A DNA stretch of 51,381 nucleotides from Acidobacteriota bacterium (lineage in GTDB: Bacteria > Acidobacteriota > Terriglobia > Bryobacterales > Bryobacteraceae). The notes below the pieces were generated by a model that made no database searches, was not told where the DNA came from, and worked only from the letters and a program-made list of their open reading frames with translations. Location: NCBI GenBank assembly GCA_025350695.1, contig JANXXI010000151.1, forward strand, positions 1-51,381. Reading direction: 5' to 3'. The position numbers and the translations under genes are program-made. Within the stretch, counting starts at the first letter, position 1; the number at the start of each line of letters is the position of its first letter. Below, piece after piece: positions 16,893 through 25,878 of the stretch.

Positions 16893-18320
16893 TCAACCCC
16901 TGAGCAAACGCCCGTAAAGTGCTGAATACTCGGATGCCGATGCGCTCCAGGAAAAGTCTTTCAACATTCCGCGCCGCATTCGATTCCGCCAAGAAGGCTT
17001 ATCGCTAAATGAATCAAGTGCATGTTTAATCGCACCCAGTAGCGCCTCACCTGCGTACTCCTGGAACTTGAAACCCGTATCCTCTTCGATGGTATCATCC
17101 AAACCACCCGTGGCGCGAACTACCGGCGGCGTGCCGTATCGAAGGCTGTAGATCTGATTCAGCCCGCAAGGTTCGTAGCGGCTAGGCATCAGGAAAATAT
17201 CAGAACCGGCTTCGATCATATGGGCTAGTCGGTTGTCGTAGGCGATCTTGACGCGCACTTGCCATGGGCGATCTTCAGCTAACTTACGGAAGAAACTTTC
17301 ATATTGCGGTTCGCCGGTCCCGAGGGCGATTAAAGTAACGTCGGATTCAAGCAGTTCCCCGGAAATTTCCGCCAGCAAATCGAAACCCTTCTGGCCTGCA
17401 AAGCGCGAGACGATACCTAAAATGGGCCGACTGGATATGTCGGCGGGCAGTCCAAAGGCTTCCAATAGCGACTCCCGGCAGGCTTGCTTACCGGAAAGAT
17501 CTTCGGGGCTGTAGTTGGCCGCAATTTGGTGATCAGTTCGCGGATCCCAATCCGCATAGTCCACACCGTTGAGGATACCGGTTAGTTGAAGGCTTCGATC
17601 CCGCAACACGCCATCTAAGCCAAACCCATATTCCGCAGTCTGAATCTCCCGAGCATAGCCTTTACTAACGGTGGATAGTGCGTCGCTTGCCGTCAAGCCG
17701 GCCTTCATGAAATTGACGCTGGAGTAAAACTCTAGATTCTGGACGGTGAAAAGTTCCGGCCCAATTCCAATGTCGCTCAAGATTCGATACGGATCACTGA
17801 AGAGGCCTTGATAGCCAAGGTTGTGGATAGTGAACAAGGTCTTGATGTGGGCCAGCCGTGGGTCATTTTTTAGGTAATGTTTGAGGTAGAACGGAACTAG
17901 AGCCGCTTGCCAATCGTGGCAATGAATGACCTCGGGTCGCACAATATGACGCGCGATTCCGATGACCGCTTGCGAAAATGCCGCGAATCGGATGTGGTTG
18001 TCCGGAAAATCGCCCGCCTTGTTTGAGTAGACGCCCTCGCGATTAAATAGATAAGGAATGTCGACGAAATAGAAATCCACACCGCTGCGGCTGGACCGTA
18101 AAATGCTTGCGGTGAACTGATTCCGTCCGGCGCTGGCATTCATGGACTCCCAGACTGGAACTGCGTCCAGGGGCGCTGCTCCACGAAAATTGGGAAGCAC
18201 AACAGAAACCTTGTCACCAATGCGCGCCAAGGCTTGGGGAAGGGAACCAAGGACATCCGCCAACCCCCCGGTTTTGACAAATGGGGCAGCTTCCGAGGCG
18301 GCCAACAGAATATTGGGCAT
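16893..18320 (-). CDS. glgA: Glycogen synthase (ADP-glucose type)
   Basis: 475 residues from ATG 18320 (MPNILLAASEAAPFVKTGGLADV), matching the usual GlgA length; the open frame to 18494 adds an unsupported leader. The KTGGL motif binds ADP-glucose, the GT5 N-domain HCHDW motif is present, and the C-terminal GT-B nucleotide-sugar site reads ALGTGEPQYE and PSRYEPCGLNQ with the catalytic Glu. It transfers glucose to the growing alpha-1,4-glucan. No other glycogen gene is in the window. Confidence 0.95.
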   Translation of the reverse strand: MPNILLAASEAAPFVKTGGLADVLGSLPQALARIGDKVSVVLPNFRGAAPLDAVPVWESMNASAGRNQFTASILRSSRSGVDFYFVDIPYLFNREGVYSNKAGDFPDNHIRFAAFSQAVIGIARHIVRPEVIHCHDWQAALVPFYLKHYLKNDPRLAHIKTLFTIHNLGYQGLFSDPYRILSDIGIGPELFTVQNLEFYSSVNFMKAGLTASDALSTVSKGYAREIQTAEYGFGLDGVLRDRSLQLTGILNGVDYADWDPRTDHQIAANYSPEDLSGKQACRESLLEAFGLPADISSRPILGIVSRFAGQKGFDLLAEISGELLESDVTLIALGTGEPQYESFFRKLAEDRPWQVRVKIAYDNRLAHMIEAGSDIFLMPSRYEPCGLNQIYSLRYGTPPVVRATGGLDDTIEEDTGFKFQEYAGEALLGAIKHALDSFSDKPSWRNRMRRGMLKDFSWSASASEYSALYGRLLRG

Positions 18321-18459
18321 AATGTGAAGGGTCTTCCTATCATAGGGCAGCCGACAGAAAGGTTGCCGAATTTTTTCGCTAGAAATTACGGGCAAACTGG
18401 TACTCATGGGATTGAAGGTGGGTAGCGCGACAGCATGAATGTCGGGTAAAATGAAAAAG

Positions 18460-18488
18460 TTGGTCGTGAAGTTGTAGTTTGTTAAAAT
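18460..18488 (+). promoter_or_regulatory. Possible sigma-70 promoter for tRNA-Thr
   Basis: TAAAAT at 18483-18488 matches the -10 consensus at five of six positions and lies ten bases before the tRNA. A weak -35 candidate (TTGGTC, 18460-18465) sits 17 bp upstream. The spacing is ideal but the -35 match is poor. Confidence 0.3.
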
Positions 18489-18497
18489 AAACACAGG

Positions 18498-18573
18498 GCC
18501 ACCTTAGCTCAGTTGGTAGAGCATCTCATTCGTAATGAGAGGGTCGTCAGTTCGACTCTGACAGGTGGCTCCA
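18498..18573 (+). tRNA. tRNA-Thr (anticodon CGT)
   Basis: A full cloverleaf can be drawn: acceptor GCCACCT/AGGTGGC, D-arm GCTC/GAGC, anticodon stem TCTCA/TGAGA with loop TTCGTAA giving anticodon CGT (reads ACG, Thr), and T-arm GTCAG TTCGACT CTGAC. The discriminator is T and the 3' CCA is encoded at 18571-18573. No flanking att-like repeat was noticed. Confidence 0.95.
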
Positions 18574-18883
18574 GTTCCTCTACTTATTTTTTAGCTCCAC
18601 GCCAACGCAAAACCTTCACGCTATATAGTCTTCGGAGTTACGGAATCCATAACCTTGCCTGGAAATCTGATTCATCTGTGGAAATCTTCTCAACCCAGTT
18701 TTGGAGAGTGTTACTCAGTTGAACTAGTTGAGGAAGGATGGCCTTGCCGCAACTCAGCAGCTTTTCAGTTGTTCCGCGCCTGTCTATGACAGTTGTGATC
18801 CCGAAATGTAGGGCGGCCGCATAGAGAGTTTCAACCCCTCCCATACGATCAAGGCTCGCTCGGTTACCGTGAGCGGCGGTACT
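18574..18883. other. Intergenic region between tRNA-Thr and the ABC transporter gene
   Basis: No gene can be supported here. The minus strand holds a 68-codon open frame (18638-18844, starting MGGVETLYAAALHFG) with no recognised homology and no clear ribosome binding site. It could be the tail of a lost gene or chance. Confidence 0.4.
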
Positions 18884-20710
18884 CTAACGGTAGCTCGATG
18901 CTTGCGCCTCGAATAGCTGAGCGTACAATCCGTCGGCATGGACAAGCTCATCGTGCGTTCCTTCCTGACTTATCTTGCCCTGAGACAGAACCAGGATGCG
19001 GTCCGCCATGCGGACCGTGGAAAACCTGTGAGAAATGAATAGCGCGAGTTTATCGCTGGTTAGTTCCGCAAATTTTTGGAAGACTTCATGCTCCGCCATC
19101 GGATCGAGCGCCGCTGTTGGCTCGTCCAATATTAAGATTTGAGAATGGCGAAGATAGGCGCGGGCAAGAGCCAGGCGCTGCCATTCGCCGCCGGAAAGAT
19201 CCACCCCGCCATCGAACCGCCGCCCTAGCATTTGATCCAGCCTTTCGGGGAACCCCTCCACCAACTCAAAAGCATTACTCTTGTGAGAAGCTTCCCATAA
19301 GCCTTCATCATCACTAAGGCGGGAAATGTCCCCAACTGCAATATTTTCCCGAGCTGACAAATCGTAGCGGATGAAGTCCTGAAATATGACGCCGATCTCC
19401 TTACGAAGTTCATCGACATTGTAATCTTTCAGATCACGGCCATCCAGCAGGATGCGCCCGCTGGTAGGCTCATAAAGCCGGGCCATGAGTTTAACGATGG
19501 TTGTTTTTCCTTCGCCGTTTTCACCTACCAAAGCAAACCGCATGCCCTTGTCCAAACGGAAGGATAACTGGTTCAAGGTAGGCTTTTCATTGCCAGGGTA
19601 TTGGAAGCTAACATCCTCGAAAACTATCCCGTTTTGGAGAGGGCGGGGCGGGATGGCTGTCGACCGGGAAAAGTCAATTGACGGTTTCTCTTCGAAGAAG
19701 AGCATCAGGTCGCCTAGAAATAACGCTTGGTCGGCAATACTCGAAAAAAGCGTGAAGATCATTTGCAAATGGCCACTGGCTCCGCCGATTGCACCAACCA
19801 TGAAGGTAAACGTGCCCATGCTCATGTTCTGAAGAAAGGCTTGCCTGGCAATAAACGCATAGCAGCCGTAATAAGCAGTTGAGGCCAGGACAGCAAACAG
19901 AGCACCCCAAATCAAGCGCCGCGACGCCAACTGGCGGTGCTTGAGGATGATGTCATTCGAAGCTTCCGAGTATTTGCCTTCCAAGTAGTTGGCCAAAGCG
20001 AACACTTTCATTTCCTTGGCAGTTTCTTTGCGGCTAGCGAGTAACAGGTAGTAGTCAAGCCGACGGCGGGTTGGCGTCATTTCATGAGCCAGGTTGTAAC
20101 CCAAAAATGCGAAGTGGCTCTCCACTAAGAACGCCGGCAGGACGCTCAAAATTAAGACAACCAAAAGCCATGGGGAGTAAACGATGATACCGGCCGCAAG
20201 CGAGAGCAACATAACAATGCGTTGCAGCAACCAGCCCGCCGATGTAAGCATGCCTGTACGATCCGTAACTTGCGCCCGGGCGCGCTACAGCCGGTCGTGA
20301 AAAGCCGGATCTTCAAAGCTAGCCAAGTCAAGCGCCGCCGCGTGCTTCATTATTTTCAAAGCCAGACGGTTGCTGAATCTTTCAGCGACCATAAGGTCCA
20401 GATAATCGACTGCCTTACCGATGATTTGGGATACCACCACCAAGCTGAATTCAACGCCAACCCACAGCCACATTTGTCCTATATCCGCAGTTTGTCCTTT
20501 CGAAGCCTGGAAAATTATGTCCACCAGGCGTTTGGCGGCATAGAGCATGCCTAGTGGCGAAAGGCCGCCAACAACTCTCAGGAAAATAGTGCCCGCAACC
20601 GAAGCCGGATGCGCTTCCCAAAGTAATTTCCAAAGCTTGGGAAGGTACTCTAGGGCAGCGAACCTGTCCTTCCAAGCTTCTCTTTGAGACATAATTTGCG
20701 TGGCCTGCAT
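18884..20710 (-). pseudogene. ABC transporter (fused TMD-ATPase) interrupted by an in-frame TAG
   Basis: Two adjacent frames on the same strand form one protein. The first (20285-20710) is the N-terminal membrane part, ending FEDPAFHDRL. The frame continues without a shift past TAG (20285-20287) as RARAQVTDR and on into the rest of the membrane domain. In relatives this point is typically a Glu (DRLERAR), so GAG to TAG is the simplest change. The downstream part has a complete ATPase: Walker A GENGEGKTT, Q-loop VIFQDF, signature LSGGEWQR, Walker B ILILDEP, H-loop ISHRFST. Total about 608 codons, normal for a type-IV half-exporter. A restart at ATG 20251 would lack the first helices. The amber could be a real nonsense mutation, suppressed, or a sequence error. 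Confidence 0.85.
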
Positions 20711-20728
20711 TTTTTATTGAGATGAGTT

Positions 20729-21007
20729 CTAGTCTTGGTTCAGGTATTCCAAAGGCACATCGTCTTGAAGCACCTGTTTCGGGTGCAACTCGGCGACTTC
20801 TCCGTCGGCAGCCTCTTCCACGGCAAGAAGGGTTTCCGCTTCGGAGTATTGCCCTTCTTCAACCATTTCCTGTATGCTTTCGAAACCAGCTTCGGCGACG
20901 TCAGGCAAACCTTGCGTATCCCCGGACTGCCCGGCTGAACCGGCGCCGCCCTTCTCTTGCGTTGACGGAATGCTGTAGGTTTTCAATTCTTCCTTATTAT
21001 TCTTCAT
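20729..21007 (-). CDS. Small acidic protein upstream of the ABC exporter
   Basis: 92 residues, strongly acidic, with no signal peptide. The N-terminal third is Gly/Ser/Gln-rich and probably disordered. The rest has a regular pattern ([38 protein letters not shown]) that looks like a conserved small family, but I cannot name it. AAGGAG lies upstream of the start. It ends 18 bp before the ABC transporter start, so the two are probably co-transcribed. It is divergent from rpiA. A role as exporter substrate or accessory protein is only a possibility. Confidence 0.7.
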   Translation of the reverse strand: MKNNKEELKTYSIPSTQEKGGAGSAGQSGDTQGLPDVAEAGFESIQEMVEEGQYSEAETLLAVEEAADGEVAELHPKQVLQDDVPLEYLNQD

Positions 21008-21089
21008 AATGTTCCTAGGCTCCTTGATTTACAAGTTGAGTCAAGCACGAGAATGGCCAATCTCTCCCGGCCCGCAAAGAGGTGCGCCA

Positions 21090-21761
21090 ATGAGCGATGA
21101 CAACTTAAAACGGGCTGCCGCCGAAGCAGCAATGCAGTTTGTGCCCGAGGCCGCGATTATTGGTGTAGGCAGTGGCTCGACGGTCAATTTCTTCATCGCC
21201 GCGCTGGCGCGCGGGCGACTGCGCATCAAGGGTGCAGTGGCCGCTTCAAACGCAACGGCGGAACTGTTGGGCAAAGCGGGAATTGCGATTCATGATCTTA
21301 ATACCATTCGGCAACTTCCGGTGTACTTTGACGGGGCGGATGAAATTAACGGACAACTTGAAATGATTAAAGGCGGAGGGGGTTCGCTGACACGGGAAAA
21401 GATCGTTGCTGCGGTGGCCGGTAGTTTTGTCTGTATGGCCGACGAATCCAAAATGGTCGCGCAACTTGGCCGGTTTCCGCTGCCAATTGAAGTCATTCCC
21501 ATGGCCTCCCGGTACATCGCACGGGAGCTTGAGGGCAGGGGAGGCCGTCCAGTTCCGCGGGAAGGTTTCGTGACCGACAACGGCAACGTGATTCTAGATA
21601 TCCATGGTCTGCGGATTTCCGATCCTGTCGCCTTCGAGGAGGAAATCAATCAAATTCCGGGAGTCGTCACTTGTGGAATCTTTGGACGGCGACCAGCGGA
21701 CATACTGCTGCTGGCGCATCCATCGGGAGTCGAAGAGTTCACACGCAGGGATCGCACTTAG
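21090..21761 (+). CDS. rpiA: Ribose-5-phosphate isomerase A
   Basis: 223 residues from ATG 21090, which has an AGAGGTG-type ribosome binding site; the frame is open to 21009. Motifs are [13 protein letters not shown] (phosphate loop), FDGADEIN with the catalytic acid residues, and [14 protein letters not shown]. It interconverts ribose 5-phosphate and ribulose 5-phosphate in the pentose phosphate pathway, in the cytoplasm. Its stop abuts the stop of the convergent catalase-family gene with no spacer. Confidence 0.95.
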   Translation: MSDDNLKRAAAEAAMQFVPEAAIIGVGSGSTVNFFIAALARGRLRIKGAVAASNATAELLGKAGIAIHDLNTIRQLPVYFDGADEINGQLEMIKGGGGSLTREKIVAAVAGSFVCMADESKMVAQLGRFPLPIEVIPMASRYIARELEGRGGRPVPREGFVTDNGNVILDIHGLRISDPVAFEEEINQIPGVVTCGIFGRRPADILLLAHPSGVEEFTRRDRT

Positions 21762-22856
21762 CTACGCAGGCAACTCTTCTATCGACCGCGGTTCGCTGAT
21801 TTGCCTGCCGTTTGTTTCGTGCCTAAATTGTGAAGAGGCGGCATATGCTTGCTTTCGTGCTCGCATGATATTCCCAAGGGGACGGTGCGCTTCGAGTCCG
21901 TGCCAAGGATTAAACGATAGTATTTCGTCGACATAAAGCCGCCGCGCCGCACTATAAGCGTCTTGCGGCGGCGCAACCAGGCGGCCCACGGTTAGATAGG
22001 GGCTTAACTCCTCCGGCCACGGAACCGACGCATCTTCGATCGGCATTGTTTCCGGATCAACACACAACTGAACTTTTAAGTCCCAGACGGCTTCCCCTGT
22101 CTTGAAGAATTCAACGACAGCATCGCGCAACGCTGAATGGCCGCTCCCAGTGTCGATAGTTTTGTCTTTCAGGTCCTTGAGGTTCTGCGATGCGGGCTCA
22201 AGGCAAAGCTTGGCCATGTAATTTCCATAACGCAATGGGGCGGCAGTGAAAAATGTTTCACCAAGAATATTAGTTTGCGGATGGCCAAAACCTTTCAACG
22301 CCGCACTCTCGGTTCCGACGGCCTCAAGAACGGTCTCCGCTGTTCGCGCGGCTGTCGATACAATTTGTTTGAAGGCTTCTGAATCGTTTACGTGCTTTTC
22401 AAGCGTCCTGATTCCTTCCAGAAATGCGGCAGAATCCGGGCTAGGGAACGCCTTGCCATTCACCATTACCAAATCCTGTGTGACCTCGCCCTGGTGGTCC
22501 TTCAACATCGGGCCTTCAACGCCGATCACTTTAATTCCCAGCCCGCGAGGGGTTGAAATGCTGTCCGGAAGAATGTCTCCAGGTACGGTTGAGAAGCGCA
22601 TGATTGCCGGGTAGATTCCACCATGCTGAAATATTCCTTGCGCAAGTGGCTCGGGGAGACCATCAAGAACCGTGAGTTCCGCTCTTAACAGGCCATGACT
22701 CTTGGCATGGACCGACCTTGCGGCGTGGCGTGCCCGATCGCTCATAAGGCTCGAGATGTTCTTCATCCTGGATGCGATCTCTGCAAATTGCTGTTCCTCC
22801 TCTGGCTTTGGAACTTCAATCGTTTCGGAATAGTGGCAGTATCGCGGGTCAGACAT
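21762..22856 (-). CDS. Catalase-family protein (y4iL-like)
   Basis: About 364 residues from ATG 22856. This start overlaps the end of the upstream zinc-finger gene by eight bases; the frame is open to 22919. The small catalase-like fold is indicated by the distal-His region (ARSVHAKSHGLLRAELTV), GIFQHGGIYPAIMRFST, SISTPRGLGIKVIGVEG, TQDLVMVNGKAF and the C-terminal FNPWHGLEAHRPLGNIMRARKQAY. It is shorter than classical catalases and belongs to the group whose peroxidase activity is poorly studied. Heme binding is likely by family. Confidence 0.87.
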   Translation of the reverse strand: MSDPRYCHYSETIEVPKPEEEQQFAEIASRMKNISSLMSDRARHAARSVHAKSHGLLRAELTVLDGLPEPLAQGIFQHGGIYPAIMRFSTVPGDILPDSISTPRGLGIKVIGVEGPMLKDHQGEVTQDLVMVNGKAFPSPDSAAFLEGIRTLEKHVNDSEAFKQIVSTAARTAETVLEAVGTESAALKGFGHPQTNILGETFFTAAPLRYGNYMAKLCLEPASQNLKDLKDKTIDTGSGHSALRDAVVEFFKTGEAVWDLKVQLCVDPETMPIEDASVPWPEELSPYLTVGRLVAPPQDAYSAARRLYVDEILSFNPWHGLEAHRPLGNIMRARKQAYAASSQFRHETNGRQISEPRSIEELPA

Positions 22857-23163
22857 GTGGAGCCATTTGGAGTTGGTTAACGGAAATCCCGTGATCTGAA
22901 GAATTTTGAGAAAGAACATTCCCCTTGCGAATTGTTTGGCGAAGCGCTTGAATAAATTCCCAAGCTTCCTCCAAGCGGGCCTGGCATGTGTGACAACAAC
23001 GGAGGTGTTGTTCTATCGATGAATCGTTCGTGCCGTCGAGAAGCGTTTCAAGGACGTATCCATCCATCCGATCTTCACTTATGTGCTCCGCATTGCTCTG
23101 GATTTTCAGGTTGATTTGAGTTGAACCGTTCTTCGTTACCATGCAAGGTGGCATGCAATTCAA
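22849..23163 (-). CDS. Small zinc-finger (anti-sigma-like, zf-HC2) protein
   Basis: 104 residues. The core (ISEDRMDGYVLETLLDGTND, then IEQHLRCCHTCQARLEEAWEFIQALR) has the H-x3-C-x2-C zinc motif of ZAS anti-sigma domains, followed by a helix. No membrane segment or C-terminal sensor domain follows, so this is a bare zinc-finger form. It is upstream of the catalase-family gene and overlaps its start codon, implying translational coupling. No sigma factor gene is adjacent; the only ECF factor of the window lies 20 kb away. Confidence 0.75.
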   Translation of the reverse strand: MNCMPPCMVTKNGSTQINLKIQSNAEHISEDRMDGYVLETLLDGTNDSSIEQHLRCCHTCQARLEEAWEFIQALRQTIRKGNVLSQNSSDHGISVNQLQMAPHV

Positions 23164-23410
23164 CGCCCAAAGTGGTTAACGGTGCAATTTGCTCAAGAAA
23201 TCCGCAAAGTTTGCGTCACTTCAGAGGTTCGGAGCAGAAATTGCTTCCGTGAACTATCCGGCGAACTGCCCCGTTGTTCGGGTCGAGCCGGGATGAGTTG
23301 GTCGGGTGGGATTCCAAACCTCTGACCTTCCCTTCAAACGCAGTTCCCGCTAAAGTCGATTTCCTTGCGGATAAGCTTAAGCATCCGCTCGCGTGATAAG
23401 TTAAATAAGA

Positions 23411-24202
23411 TTGTTGCCGCGATTCCACTTATTCGAGATTCACGATCAACCCTGGTGCCCGGCTGTCATTCGGGATGGGCTAACGGATTACTTGGCGCAT
23501 CAGGAGAGAAACCTACGAACCTATCAGCCGGTCCTTCCGATGATCTTGGAAGTCGCCGCGACGCACTCGATAACACAGGTAGTCGATCTTTGTTCCGGCG
23601 GCGGAGGTCCTTGGATAGATTGGCTCCTCTCTGCAGTAAGTCAACCCGTTCAATCGGTAATCTTAACTGATAAGTTTCCTAACATCGATACCGCTAATAA
23701 AAACATTCCCACTGGTCTGACTTATTGGACTGAAAGCGTGGACGCCACGGAGGTTCCAATTCAGTTACTTGGCTTCCGTACTCTATTTACTTCATTCCAT
23801 CATTTCAAGAAAGATGCGGCGCGGGCAATCCTTCAAGATGCCTGTGAAAACGGGCAGCCCATTGGAGTATTTGAATTCACCCGTAGGACCATACCGGCGC
23901 TGCTGTTGATGCTACTAGCTATCGTTCCGGTCTGGATTGCCGTGGCTCAAATGCGACCGGTCAAGTTTTCCAGAATCGTCCTGACCTATCTGATACCGGT
24001 CATTCCCTTCGTCGTCACATTTGATGGCTTTGTTTCCTGTCTGCGCACTTATTCCCCCTCGGAACTTCTTACCATGGTGAACGGCGCGGAGTTCGCCGGT
24101 TTTGAGTGGAAAGCAGGGATAACGGAAGGATCGGCATTTGGCTTTCCAGTGACCTACCTGATTGGATCGCCAGCCGTTAAACAGCCTAAACAAACCGGCT
24201 AA
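23411..24202 (+). CDS. Class I SAM-dependent methyltransferase with hydrophobic insert
   Basis: 263 residues. SAM-binding motif I reads VVDLCSGGGGP near residue 58, with an acidic strand after it (VILTDKFPN). The central part carries two strongly hydrophobic stretches (PALLLMLLAIVPVWIAVAQ and IVLTYLIPVIPFVVTFDGF), so membrane association is likely. The C-terminus (SCLRTYSPSELLTMV) fits a family of uncharacterised methyltransferases in soil bacteria. The substrate may be hydrophobic. Its end interlocks with the convergent flavoprotein gene by four bases. Confidence 0.78.
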   Translation: MLPRFHLFEIHDQPWCPAVIRDGLTDYLAHQERNLRTYQPVLPMILEVAATHSITQVVDLCSGGGGPWIDWLLSAVSQPVQSVILTDKFPNIDTANKNIPTGLTYWTESVDATEVPIQLLGFRTLFTSFHHFKKDAARAILQDACENGQPIGVFEFTRRTIPALLLMLLAIVPVWIAVAQMRPVKFSRIVLTYLIPVIPFVVTFDGFVSCLRTYSPSELLTMVNGAEFAGFEWKAGITEGSAFGFPVTYLIGSPAVKQPKQTG

Positions 24203-25863
24203 ACAGACCGGCTCTTAGCCTGTTCCTTCGGCCGAACTTCCAAAGTAGCAGGTGCATAACGGCCCGGAGCCAATATGCCGGCTGGGTCGACGCTGCCCTT
24301 GATTGCCGAGAGCAATTCTCCGTAAGCGCCGCCGCTCGGTATCTGCCCCATGGATTGGATGCCGAGCCGGTAAGGCGGATATCCTTTCACGGCAAGTTCA
24401 GATCGGAGTTCATCAAAGCAAGCCCGCGCCTTTTGATCTTCCCCTTGTACTTCACGGTCGTAAGAAATGGAGATAACACACATCAATGCGCGGCCCGAGA
24501 TCATGGTGATCGAAAGCATCGGCTCAAAACCGTGCCGCGGCAAAATCCCAGCCGCAAGCGACTCGATGATCCGCGCGTGCTTGCCCTCGGCCGGCGCAAC
24601 AGGCGAACACCAAAGCAACCCGCACAAGTCCTTGTCCGGATCCATCTGCTTAGGCGGCGGATTGCGTTTCCGCCAATAGACGCTCGCCAGCGATTGATCA
24701 GTGGGCACGCCCTGCATTAAGCCGTACAACGGTTTGACGAGCGCCAACGTTTTGCTCAAATCCCAACCCGTAAGCATGCCAACAGGACGGCTAAATCGGG
24801 CGGCCATGCGAAACAAACGATCGCTTAGAAACTGGAGCCTATCCACTTTGCCTCGAAGCGCAATTCGCACAAGCCGCTTCGCCTCCGCCACTTGAGCACG
24901 CGTTCCGTAGAGCCCACCCGACCCGTTCCACACCCCAAACTTCATTTCCTTGCGAAACCTGCCGAGTAAGTCCTGGTTAAGGGGAGTTAAGCCGTTTGTT
25001 TCCTCCCATGGATATTGCCGGATTGCTGAAATCACCTTGAAATCGTTACCTAAGTGAATCGCGCCGCGCAGTGTTCCGTTGAGCCGCAAAGGCTGAAGGG
25101 CATCCACCAAAATCGCAAGACTCTCCTCTTTATGGGAACGAAAGAAAAATGCTTCAAACCGCTCAGGAGCGGGCATTAGCCAGAAAGTCATTCTTGTAAC
25201 TAGTCCGAAGTTTGATTGCGCGAACAACCCATCCAGGCTTGGTCCCGAACCCCAAGGATATACGGATGCGGATTGGGCGTTAGAATAACGGCCGAAGCCC
25301 GTTTCAAGCAATTCCCCCGTAGCTAGAACAACTTCAAAGCGGCAGACGTTGGAGATGTGATCTCCATAAGGAGTGTGCCCGAAGCCGCGTTCCAAAGTGT
25401 TACCGATCAAACTGCAATCGGGACTGGATCCGGTTGCGTCCATCCAAAGTTTGGACTTCCGCGCCGCAAGAAAGGCGAACAGTTGCCCTTGTGTCACCCC
25501 GGGCTCAACGGTTACATAGGCGAGATTCTCGCTGTAGTCCACAATTCTATTCATGCGGTGCAGGTCAAGCAGCACGCAATCGCTCTCAACCGGAACTCGC
25601 GAACCGTAACCCCAATTCTTCCCCGTACTGACCGGATAAACCGGAATCTGATACCTGCTGGCTATGCCTAGACATTGTTGGACTTGCTCCCGCGTTGCGG
25701 GGTAAAGGATAGCGGGTATCTGCTGATTGGTGGCAAACGTGGTAACTTCCGCCTCAGGAACGCGGTTGCCGGTAGTTACCACATAATCCTTGCCTAGCAC
25801 CGATTCCCATTCGAGCAACGCGCTTGAGGGAATGATATTGTTAACGCTGAGATGTGGAAACAC
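24199..25863 (-). CDS. FAD-dependent oxidoreductase, vanillyl-alcohol oxidase / 4-cresol dehydrogenase type
   Basis: 554 residues. The N-terminal PCMH-type FAD domain has ILYPATREQVQQCLGIA, VYPVSTGKNWGYGSRVP and VTVEPGVTQGQL. The segment ERGFGHTPYGDHISNV is typical of the 4-cresol dehydrogenase and vanillyl-alcohol oxidase subfamily. The C-terminal substrate domain ends DPAGILAPGRYAP, the common FAD-lyase-family signature. Likely substrates are para-substituted phenols, but the exact one is unknown. No cytochrome subunit gene is adjacent, which argues for an oxidase or a different electron acceptor. It is 15 bp downstream of the acyltransferase-like gene on the same strand. Confidence 0.85.
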   Translation of the reverse strand: MFPHLSVNNIIPSSALLEWESVLGKDYVVTTGNRVPEAEVTTFATNQQIPAILYPATREQVQQCLGIASRYQIPVYPVSTGKNWGYGSRVPVESDCVLLDLHRMNRIVDYSENLAYVTVEPGVTQGQLFAFLAARKSKLWMDATGSSPDCSLIGNTLERGFGHTPYGDHISNVCRFEVVLATGELLETGFGRYSNAQSASVYPWGSGPSLDGLFAQSNFGLVTRMTFWLMPAPERFEAFFFRSHKEESLAILVDALQPLRLNGTLRGAIHLGNDFKVISAIRQYPWEETNGLTPLNQDLLGRFRKEMKFGVWNGSGGLYGTRAQVAEAKRLVRIALRGKVDRLQFLSDRLFRMAARFSRPVGMLTGWDLSKTLALVKPLYGLMQGVPTDQSLASVYWRKRNPPPKQMDPDKDLCGLLWCSPVAPAEGKHARIIESLAAGILPRHGFEPMLSITMISGRALMCVISISYDREVQGEDQKARACFDELRSELAVKGYPPYRLGIQSMGQIPSGGAYGELLSAIKGSVDPAGILAPGRYAPATLEVRPKEQAKSRSV

Positions 25864-25878
25864 TACCCTGGTTAGACG

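Noticed and set aside
18638-18844. 68-codon minus-strand frame after the ABC transporter gene
   Set aside because: No recognisable family and no good ribosome binding site; could be a gene remnant, so it is only mentioned in the intergenic entry.
23222-23324. 8-bp inverted repeat CAGAGGTT / AACCTCTG about 90 bp apart
   Set aside because: Short and isolated, no integrase or transposase nearby; expected by chance in a window this size.
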